Below are positions 4,558 to 10,051 of a stretch of DNA of 10,051 nucleotides, piece by piece. Position 1 is the first letter of the stretch. Every line of letters starts with the position of its first letter. The DNA comes from CANKBT01 sp038235705 (GTDB lineage: Bacteria > Actinomycetota > Actinomycetes > Mycobacteriales > SCTD01), in the NCBI GenBank assembly GCA_038235705.1, contig JBBSTR010000081.1, forward strand, positions 1-10,051. The letters run 5' to 3'. The notes under the pieces were generated by a model. It was given only the letters and a program-made list of their open reading frames with translations. It had not been told where the DNA came from and made no database searches. The position numbers and the translations under genes were made by a program.

Positions 4558-6273
4558 GTGTCCGCCCCCAGCACCGCCAAGGATCGTCCCGCGGTCGCCG
4601 GAGTGGCACGGTGGCGTCCCCGTGTGCCGCTGCTCGTCGCCTCCGCCATGCGGATCGCGGCGTTGTTGCAGATCGTCGGGACGCTCCGTGCGGGTCTGAG
4701 CGACGACCTGGTCGGTTCGACGGTCTACGTCCCCCGCGCGGCGCTGTTCGCCGTCTCCGTGACCACGGCGGGGGTGCTGCTCGTGCTGGCCCGCGGCGTC
4801 CGGCTGCGCAAGCGGCGGGCGTTCTGGCTGACCGTCGCCGCGTCGGCCGCGGGTGTCGTCTCCCACGCCGCGACCCGCTCCTACGGCGACGCCACCCTCA
4901 ACCTGGTCATCTTCGGGCTGCTCGTCGCCACCCGGCAGGACTTCACGGCGCGCTCCGAGCCGCAGAGCCGCTGGCTCGCGCTACGCGCTTTCGTGCTGCT
5001 GTCGCTCGCCGCGCTGGTCGCGGGCATGTTCCTCACCCGACGTACGGCCCCGAACTCCACCTTCCCCGTGCAGCTGCGTGAGACCTTCTTCGGCCTGTTC
5101 GGCTTCACGCCCAACCTGGAGTTCCGCGGTGGAGAGCTCTCCTCGCTCACCGCGACGGCGCTCGCAACGATGGGCCTGCTCGCCCTGCTCGTCTCGCTGA
5201 CGATGCTGCTGCTGCCCAAGCGCACGGCCGACCACCTCGAGCCGGAGCAGGAGGCGCGGCTGCGCGCCCTGCTCGACATGCACGGCGACCGAGACTCCCT
5301 CGGCTACTTCGCCCTCCGTCGCGACAAGGCCGTGGTCTTCTCCCGTACGGGGAAAGCGGCGATCGCCTACCGCGCCATCGGTGGGGTGAGCCTCGCCAGC
5401 GGAGACCCGATCGGCGATCCTGAGGCCTGGCCCGGCGCGATCGAGGCCTGGCTGGCCGAGGTCGACGGTTTCGGCTACACGCCCGGTGTGCTGGGGGCAG
5501 GGGAGCGAGGCGCCGAGGCGTACGCCCGGGCCGGGTTCGACGCCCTCGAGCTTGGTGACGAGGCCGTCCTGGAGCTGGACACCCTCACGCTGGAGGGACG
5601 CGCGATGCGTCCGGTGCGGCAGGCCGTGAACCGGGTGGCGCGTGCCGGCTACACCAGCCAGGTGCGGCGTCAGGGCGAGCTGGACGCGACCGAGCTGGCT
5701 GAGGTGATGGCGGCGGCGGAGGAGTTCAGGAACGGTGAGGTGGAGCGCGGCTTCTCGATGGCGCTCGGACGCCTCGGCGACCCTGCTGACCCCGGCATCG
5801 TGCTCGTGACCGCGCGGGACGGCTCCGGCTCCCTCGTGGCCGTGCTCGGTTTCGTGCCGTGGGGCCGTCAGGGCCTCTCGCTGGACCTGATGCGCCGGGC
5901 CCGGGGCAGTGAGAACGGCACCGTCGAGTTCCTCGTCATGGCGGCGGCGGCCGCCGGCCCCGAGCTCGGGGTGCAGCGGATCTCGCTCAATTTCGCGGTC
6001 TTCCGGTCGGCGTTCGAGCGTGGTGACAAGATCGGCGCCGGCCCGGTGCTGCGGCTGTGGCGGCATGTGCTGCTGGTCGCGTCCAAGTGGTGGCAGATCG
6101 AGTCGCTGTACCGAGCCAACGTGAAGTACCAGCCGGACTGGGTGCCGCGGTTCGTGTGCTTCCGGCGCACCGCCGACCTCCCACGGATCGGCATCGCCGG
6201 GCTCAAGGCCGAGGCCTTCATCACCACCCCCTCCCTCGGGCGGGCCACCGGGAGCCTGCACCGCCGCGCGTGA
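4558..6273 (+). CDS. Phosphatidylglycerol lysyltransferase-like protein (DUF2156, MprF/LysX N-terminal type)
   Basis: The 571-residue product combines a membrane part and a catalytic part. About six hydrophobic helices lie near residues 24-45, 60-79, 88-104, 111-125, 140-160 and 196-219. The cytosolic domain (about 235-560) carries the hallmark stretches of the MprF synthase domain: GDPIGD (282-287), RQAVNR (354-359), RGFSMALGR (397-405), LDLMRRARGSENGTVEFL (442-459), RISLNFAVFR (474-483) and LYRANVKYQPDWVPRF (517-532). Family members move lysine or alanine from aminoacyl-tRNA onto phosphatidylglycerol, which lowers surface charge and protects against cationic peptides. In mycobacterial LysX this part is fused to a lysyl-tRNA synthetase; here it ends after a short basic tail, with no synthetase. 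The amino acid used is therefore unknown. The start is the GTG at 4558, 6 nt after a -10 box. Confidence 0.88.
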   Translation: MSAPSTAKDRPAVAGVARWRPRVPLLVASAMRIAALLQIVGTLRAGLSDDLVGSTVYVPRAALFAVSVTTAGVLLVLARGVRLRKRRAFWLTVAASAAGVVSHAATRSYGDATLNLVIFGLLVATRQDFTARSEPQSRWLALRAFVLLSLAALVAGMFLTRRTAPNSTFPVQLRETFFGLFGFTPNLEFRGGELSSLTATALATMGLLALLVSLTMLLLPKRTADHLEPEQEARLRALLDMHGDRDSLGYFALRRDKAVVFSRTGKAAIAYRAIGGVSLASGDPIGDPEAWPGAIEAWLAEVDGFGYTPGVLGAGERGAEAYARAGFDALELGDEAVLELDTLTLEGRAMRPVRQAVNRVARAGYTSQVRRQGELDATELAEVMAAAEEFRNGEVERGFSMALGRLGDPADPGIVLVTARDGSGSLVAVLGFVPWGRQGLSLDLMRRARGSENGTVEFLVMAAAAAGPELGVQRISLNFAVFRSAFERGDKIGAGPVLRLWRHVLLVASKWWQIESLYRANVKYQPDWVPRFVCFRRTADLPRIGIAGLKAEAFITTPSLGRATGSLHRRA

Positions 6274-6320
6274 CTGCCAGCCAGGTGGTAGGCGAGCCGC
6301 AGCAGGGCTGAGCCGGGCGG

Positions 6321-6326
6321 TACGGT
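6321..6326 (+). promoter_or_regulatory. Probable -10 box upstream of purine nucleoside phosphorylase
   Basis: TACGGT matches TANNNT and ends 7 nt before the GTG start at 6334. No ribosome-binding site is visible, so the mRNA is probably leaderless. No good -35 is found in the 60-bp gap after the previous gene. The box would drive the punA-pmmB pair. Confidence 0.55.
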
Positions 6327-6333
6327 CCCGGAC

Positions 6334-7116
6334 GTGAGCCTTCCCGCTGAAGCCGCCGCCCGCCTCGCCGAGCTGACCGGGGTCGACCGCCACGACGTGG
6401 CGGTCGTCCTCGGATCCGGCTGGGTCCCGGCTGCCGACGAGCTGGGGGTGGCGTCGGTCGAGGTGTCGGTCACGGCCCTGCCCGGGTTCGCGGCGCCCAC
6501 CGCTCAGGGCCACGCGGGTGTGATCCGCTCGCTCCAGGTCGGTGACAAGCGGGTCATGGTGCTGCTCGGACGTACGCACCTGTACGAAGGTCTCGGCACC
6601 GACCCGGTCGTCCACGGCGTACGGGTCGCGGCCGCCGCCGGCTGCCGCGCCGTGGTCCTGACCAACGCCGCCGGCGGGCTCGGGGCCTCCCTGCAGGTGG
6701 GCCAGCCCGTGCTGATCCGCGACCACCTCAACCTCACCGCACGTTCGCCACTGGTGGGGGCACGGTTCGTGGACCTAACGGACCTCTACAGCGCCCGGCT
6801 GCGCGGCTTGGTCCGCGAGATCGACCCGACGCTCACCGAGGGCGTCTACGCGCAGGTCCCGGGCCCGCACTACGAGACGCCGGCCGAGATCGCCATGCTG
6901 CGCACGCTCGGCGCCGACCTGGTCGGCATGTCCACCGGCCTCGAGGCGATCGCCGCCCGGGCCGAGGGGCTCGAGGTCCTCGCGGTCTCGCTGGTCACCA
7001 ACCTCGCCGCGGGGACCACCGGGGAGCCGCTGGACCATGCCGAGGTGCTCGCCGCCGGGGCCGCTGCCGCTTCCCGGGTCGGGGGGCTCCTGGCGTCCGT
7101 GGTTTCTCTTCTGTGA
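6334..7116 (+). CDS. punA: Purine-nucleoside phosphorylase (trimeric, PNP/MTAP family)
   Basis: The 260-residue enzyme splits purine (deoxy)nucleosides with phosphate into free base and (deoxy)ribose-1-phosphate, in cytosolic salvage. All key motifs are present: the phosphate-binding GSGW (27-30), GH at 59-60 and GRTHLYEG (79-86); TNAAGG (110-115); GPHYETPAEI (177-186) with E181 for base binding; VGMST (197-201); N223 in VTNLAAG; and H235 in EPLDH. In this family the Glu and Asn pair gives preference for 6-oxopurines (inosine, guanosine). The length is normal for bacterial trimeric forms. The GTG start at 6334 follows a -10 box. The stop overlaps the next start by 4 bp. The order matches the deoD-pmmB pair (Rv3307-Rv3308) of Mycobacterium tuberculosis. 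Confidence 0.95.
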   Translation: MSLPAEAAARLAELTGVDRHDVAVVLGSGWVPAADELGVASVEVSVTALPGFAAPTAQGHAGVIRSLQVGDKRVMVLLGRTHLYEGLGTDPVVHGVRVAAAAGCRAVVLTNAAGGLGASLQVGQPVLIRDHLNLTARSPLVGARFVDLTDLYSARLRGLVREIDPTLTEGVYAQVPGPHYETPAEIAMLRTLGADLVGMSTGLEAIAARAEGLEVLAVSLVTNLAAGTTGEPLDHAEVLAAGAAAASRVGGLLASVVSLL

Positions 7117-7142
7117 CCTCGTCCGACGTGACCTCGTCCGAC
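7113..7142 (+). repeat. Tandem 15-bp duplication spanning the mutase start codon
   Basis: GTGACCTCGTCCGAC occurs at 7113-7127 and is repeated without change at 7128-7142. It encodes MTSSD followed by VTSSD. Both copies begin with an in-frame GTG, and a third GTG follows at 7143. Only the first overlaps the stop of punA. The duplication adds five residues to an N-terminus ahead of the conserved domain. Confidence 0.95.
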
Positions 7143-8690
7143 GTGGCCGGGCCGGAGGTGACCGGCGACTGGGTGGAGGTCGCACGTGCCTGGGCCGACG
7201 ACGACCCGGACCCGGTCACCCGCGACGAGGTGCTCGGCCTGCTCGACCGTCCCGAGGCGCTGCGTGAGCGCTTCGACGGGCGCCTCGTCTTCGGCACCGC
7301 CGGGCTCCGCGGGCCGGTCCGGGCCGGACCGACCGGGATGAACCGCGCCGTGGTCCGCCGAGCCGCCGCCGGCCTGGCTGCCCATCTTGGCGGCGGGACG
7401 GTGGTGGTCGGGCGCGACGCCCGTCACGGCAGCGAGGACTTCGCCGCCGACACCTGTGCCGTTCTCGCGGGGGCCGGCCTGACGGCGCTGCTGCTGCCCC
7501 GGCCACTGCCGACGCCGGTGCTCGCCTTCGCCGTACGTCACCTCGCCGCCGCTGCGGGCGTCATGGTCACCGCGAGCCACAACCCGCCGGCCGACAACGG
7601 CTACAAGGTCTACCTCGCGGACGGGGCTCAGCTGTCTGCGCCCTTCGACGCCCAGGTGGAAGCGCAGATCCAGAGCGTGGGACGGGTTCTCGACCTGCCG
7701 CTCGGGGACTGGTCCACGCTGGGGGAGGACATCGTCGCGGCTTACCTCGCCGCGGTCGCCGCCCTGCCCCGCACCTCCTGCCGCGGGCTGTCCTGGGCCT
7801 ACACCCCGTTGCACGGCGTCGGGCTCGAGGTGCTGACGGACGCCTTCCACCGGGCGGGCTTCCCGGCGCCGTCGGTGGTCGCCTCCCAGGCCGAGCCGGA
7901 CCCGGACTTCCCGACCGTCGCGTTCCCCAACCCGGAAGAGCCCGGTGCGGTCGACGCCCTGATGGATCTGGTCGTCGCGTCCGGCGCCGACCTCGGGATC
8001 GCCTCGGACCCGGACGCCGACCGGGTCGCCGTCGTCGTCGGCGGGCGGCTGCTCCGCGGGGACGAGGTCGGCGTGCTGCTCGCCGACCACCTGCTGGCCT
8101 CGGGCGTGCGCGGGCGGTTCGCCACGACCGTGGTGTCCTCCTCCATGCTCGGCAAGGTCGCGACTGCTTACGGGGTTCCGTACACCGAGACCCTCACCGG
8201 CTTCAAGCACCTCGCGCAGGCGGGGGCCGATCTGGTCTTCGCGTACGAGGAGGCCCTCGGCGTCGCCGTCGCCCCGTCGCTCGTACGGGACAAGGATGGG
8301 ATCTCCGCAGCTTTGCTGGTCGCGGATCTCGCCGCGTTCGAGAAGGCCCGCGGCCGCACCCTGCTCGACCGGCTCGCCGACCTGTCGGCCCGGTTCGGCG
8401 TCCACGAGACCCGGCAGCTGTCCTACCGGGTGAGCGACCTGTCGCTGATCGTCGCGGCGATGCGTTCGCTGACCGACGACCCGCCTGCTGCCTACGGAGC
8501 GTGGCCGGTGCTCAGCATCGAGCAGCCTGCCGACGACGTCCTCGTCCATCGGATCGACGGCGGCCGGGTCGTCGTGCGCCCGAGCGGCACCGAACCGAAG
8601 CTCAAGGCCTACCTGGAGCTCGTCGACCCCGATCCCGGCGCGCTCGACGCCCTCGCTGCCGCCGTCGATACCCGGCTCGCTCTGGCCTGA
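7113..8690 (+). CDS. pmmB: Phosphohexomutase/phosphopentomutase family protein (PmmB/PGM2-like)
   Basis: The 525-residue alpha-D-phosphohexomutase moves phosphate between C1 and C6 (or C5) of a sugar phosphate through a phosphoserine. Visible motifs are FGTAGLRG (60-67), the active-site loop TASHNPPADNGYK (153-165) with catalytic Ser155, the metal-binding DPDADR (299-304), GDEVG (316-320), the sugar-binding loop YEEALG (378-383) and the phosphate-binding RPSGTEPKLK (489-498). All four domains are intact. The GTG start overlaps the punA stop (GTGA), so translation is coupled. Coupling to a ribose-1-phosphate producer favours a phosphopentomutase role; orthologs are usually labelled phosphomannomutase. 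The first 15 bp are duplicated in tandem, so GTG at 7128 is an alternative start. The family is certain; the sugar is inferred. Confidence 0.92.
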   Translation: MTSSDVTSSDVAGPEVTGDWVEVARAWADDDPDPVTRDEVLGLLDRPEALRERFDGRLVFGTAGLRGPVRAGPTGMNRAVVRRAAAGLAAHLGGGTVVVGRDARHGSEDFAADTCAVLAGAGLTALLLPRPLPTPVLAFAVRHLAAAAGVMVTASHNPPADNGYKVYLADGAQLSAPFDAQVEAQIQSVGRVLDLPLGDWSTLGEDIVAAYLAAVAALPRTSCRGLSWAYTPLHGVGLEVLTDAFHRAGFPAPSVVASQAEPDPDFPTVAFPNPEEPGAVDALMDLVVASGADLGIASDPDADRVAVVVGGRLLRGDEVGVLLADHLLASGVRGRFATTVVSSSMLGKVATAYGVPYTETLTGFKHLAQAGADLVFAYEEALGVAVAPSLVRDKDGISAALLVADLAAFEKARGRTLLDRLADLSARFGVHETRQLSYRVSDLSLIVAAMRSLTDDPPAAYGAWPVLSIEQPADDVLVHRIDGGRVVVRPSGTEPKLKAYLELVDPDPGALDALAAAVDTRLALA

Positions 8691-8712
8691 CGCGGGTCGG
8701 CGCCGTCGTCAG
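8687..8712. repeat. Short inverted repeat holding both convergent stop codons
   Basis: CTGACG (8687-8692) and CGTCAG (8707-8712) are exact inverted copies around a 14-nt spacer. The first contains the TGA of the mutase gene, and the second contains the TGA (as TCA) of the HNH gene. The gap between the stops is only 18 bp. The stem is short and has no T-run, so it is a weak terminator candidate, and a 6-bp match may be chance. Confidence 0.35.
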
Positions 8713-10051
8713 AAGGGTGGTGCGTCGTCCTGGAGCGGCACCGTGAGCAGGTCCTGCTCGTTGCCTTGGCTCGGCAGGTGCGCGAGGTCAACTGCGGACC
8801 TGGTGCACCAGCCCTTGCCGACGTGTTCCGCGACGACGGTCCCGGGTCGGCATCCAGCCAGCACCCAGGGGAGGTCGGCGACGCCGGCGCTCGGGAAGTC
8901 GTCCAGGGGGCCCCGTTCCGCCTTCCCGGTGCTCGTCGCTCGTCTTGGGGTGGGCGGCGGGCTCCAGTAGCCGGGGCGGGTGTGGACCCTGCCGAGCGGG
9001 CTGGTCCAGGTGGTGCTGCCGTCGGGGTTGCGCTGAACGGTCCAGGGGTTTGGGTTGCCGGGGTGGGGGGTCTTGGCCCGGTGGCACCGGCGGCTCTTGG
9101 GGCTCAGGTTGGCGGCGGTGGTGAGCCCGCCGGGCTGCTCGCCGTGGCCGTAGGGCCGTTCGTGGTCGAGGTCGCACCGGGCGGCTGAGGTGCTGCAGCC
9201 AGGTCCGGTGCACAGCGGGTCGCGGATCCTCAGGAACCGCGCGAGGCCCGCGGACGGGTCGTGCCGGCGTTCGGGCGCGTCGTGCAGCCAGACCTCACCG
9301 GCGAGCGCCAGGTTCTGTGCACCAGGGCAGCCCGACGCCGGGAGGCTGTCGTTCACGGTTGGCGAGGTCTCGGCCGCGGTGTGGCCCGGGGCCTGGGTGT
9401 GTGTCTCGGGACTCAGATCGAGCCAGCCGAGCAGGACTCGTCTCGCACGCTCGTCCGCCCGGGTCGGCGGAGCGTCCGGCTGTACGTGCGGGTCGCCCGG
9501 TGGACGGGATCGGCGGGTCAGGACGGCGGGTGGGTCGCCGGCACGCAGGTTGACCGGCCTCGCATCGACGGTTCTGGGGTCGACGGGGGACGGGTCCAGG
9601 TGCAGAGGCTGGCCGGTGACGTTGTCGACGAGCAGGCGTCGCAGGGTGGCGTCGGGCAGCAGCCGTCGGATCCTTTGGGCGCTGACCGGTCCGTGGCCCA
9701 GGATCTCCCCGGGTTCGCCGCTCATGCCGAGGGCGGTGGCCATCGGCACGTGGATGACGAGCTCGACGCCGGGGCCGAGCCCGCTGGCCGGGACGGCGCC
9801 AGGCCCGAACAGGCACCCGCAGCCGCCCGCGCTGGCGCCTGCCGCGCCGTTCGGCCTGCCGCCGCCCCCGCTGACGCCTTCCGGCTTGCCGCCCGTCGGG
9901 TCGCTGCCCGGCTTGTCGCTGTTCGGCGCGCCATGGTCTGCGGCGCGGCCGCCCGTGCGGTCTGCGGCGCCGCCGCCCGTGTGGTGTGTGGTGTCCCAGG
10001 CGTGCAGGGCGATCGTGGGCAGCATCGCCAGGACGTCGGCGCGGCGCTGGC
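8709..10051 (-). CDS. DUF222/HNH endonuclease domain protein (13E12 repeat family), 5' end missing
   Basis: The frame is open from the right edge of the window to TGA at 8709-8711, giving about 446 codons; the N-terminus lies outside. Before the internal ATG at 10025 it already reads QRRADVLA, typical of DUF222, so that ATG is not the start. The HNH domain lies at about 9065-9225: LCTGPGC, CDLDHERPYGHG, ANLSPKSRRCHRAKT and NPWTV. It keeps the zinc cysteines, DHxxP and the final CH of the fold. Such proteins are multicopy in actinobacteria; their biological role is not settled, and some are linked to repeat elements. Two oddities are a Gly/Pro-rich low-complexity stretch (about 9801-9986) between the DUF222 parts, and about 80 residues after the HNH domain before the family-like end DDAPPF. 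The gene converges on the mutase gene with 18 bp between the stops. Confidence 0.88.
   Translation of the reverse strand, partial: QRRADVLAMLPTIALHAWDTTHHTGGGAADRTGGRAADHGAPNSDKPGSDPTGGKPEGVSGGGGRPNGAAGASAGGCGCLFGPGAVPASGLGPGVELVIHVPMATALGMSGEPGEILGHGPVSAQRIRRLLPDATLRRLLVDNVTGQPLHLDPSPVDPRTVDARPVNLRAGDPPAVLTRRSRPPGDPHVQPDAPPTRADERARRVLLGWLDLSPETHTQAPGHTAAETSPTVNDSLPASGCPGAQNLALAGEVWLHDAPERRHDPSAGLARFLRIRDPLCTGPGCSTSAARCDLDHERPYGHGEQPGGLTTAANLSPKSRRCHRAKTPHPGNPNPWTVQRNPDGSTTWTSPLGRVHTRPGYWSPPPTPRRATSTGKAERGPLDDFPSAGVADLPWVLAGCRPGTVVAEHVGKGWCTRSAVDLAHLPSQGNEQDLLTVPLQDDAPPF
9935..9982 (-). repeat. Imperfect 24-bp tandem repeat within the HNH gene
   Basis: The segments 9935-9958 and 9959-9982 match at 22 of 24 bases. 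On the coding strand they encode TGG(G/R)AAD(R/H)-type octapeptides within the Gly-rich linker of the DUF222/HNH protein. The period is a multiple of three, so the reading frame is kept. This suggests slippage-driven growth of the linker. Confidence 0.75.

Noticed and set aside
4981..6726. Open frame of about 580 codons on the minus strand
   Set aside because: It mirrors the synthase-like and phosphorylase genes, whose motifs are unmistakable on the plus strand, and its own translation shows no family features.
6870..8549. Open frame of about 560 codons on the minus strand
   Set aside because: It is a shadow of the phosphorylase and mutase genes; the composition is Arg/Gly/Asp-rich and there are no domain motifs.
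8709..10025. Complete HNH gene starting at the ATG at 10025
   Set aside because: The frame stays open to the window edge and the preceding codons read as DUF222 sequence, so the true start is outside.

Overview
The window is gene-dense, very GC-rich DNA with GTG starts, several start codons 6-7 nt behind a -10-like box, a DUF222/HNH (13E12-type) gene and a DUF559 gene. This points to an actinobacterium. A Nocardioidaceae/Propionibacteriales relative is my best guess, from gene content and word usage only. Ten protein genes are supported, two of them cut by the window edges. I see no tRNA, rRNA, CRISPR array, insertion sequence or replication origin.

Layout. 1-159 (+) is the end of a GMC flavin oxidoreductase. 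It converges on a zinc-dependent alcohol dehydrogenase (285-1301, -), with a long imperfect hairpin between the two stops. Upstream of the dehydrogenase on the same strand lies a DUF559 PD-(D/E)XK-type nuclease with an AbiEi-like N-terminal half (1365-2159, -). A 333-bp non-coding gap follows (2160-2492). It holds a perfect 12-bp-arm palindrome flanked about 86-88 bp away on each side by inverted copies of the same GCACTGTGTG word, plus a DnaA-box-like 9-mer. Next come an RluA-family pseudouridine synthase (2493-3419, +) and a translationally coupled GNAT acetyltransferase (3416-3850, +). The GNAT gene overlaps tail-to-tail with a DUF998-type membrane protein (3837-4520, -). That gene is divergent from an MprF/LysX-type aminoacyl-phosphatidylglycerol synthase-like membrane protein (4558-6273, +). 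A purine nucleoside phosphorylase (6334-7116, +) then overlaps by 4 bp a phosphohexomutase/phosphopentomutase-family gene (7113-8690, +). A DUF222/HNH endonuclease-like gene (8709-10051, -) runs off the right edge.

How the genes fit together. The clearest functional unit is punA-pmmB. The phosphorylase releases ribose-1-phosphate and the coupled mutase could turn it into ribose-5-phosphate, so the mutase may act as a phosphopentomutase in purine salvage. rluA-GNAT is a housekeeping pair. The DUF998 and aminoacyl-PG synthase genes share a 37-bp divergent control region and both concern the membrane. The DUF559 gene with its repeats sits directly upstream of rluA, where many actinobacteria carry lspA, which suggests a local insertion or rearrangement.

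Most of the window is ordinary. The parts worth a second look are the symmetric repeat cluster at 2217-2409, the duplicated start region of the mutase, and the odd insertion and tail of the HNH protein. I found no convincing new multi-gene system.
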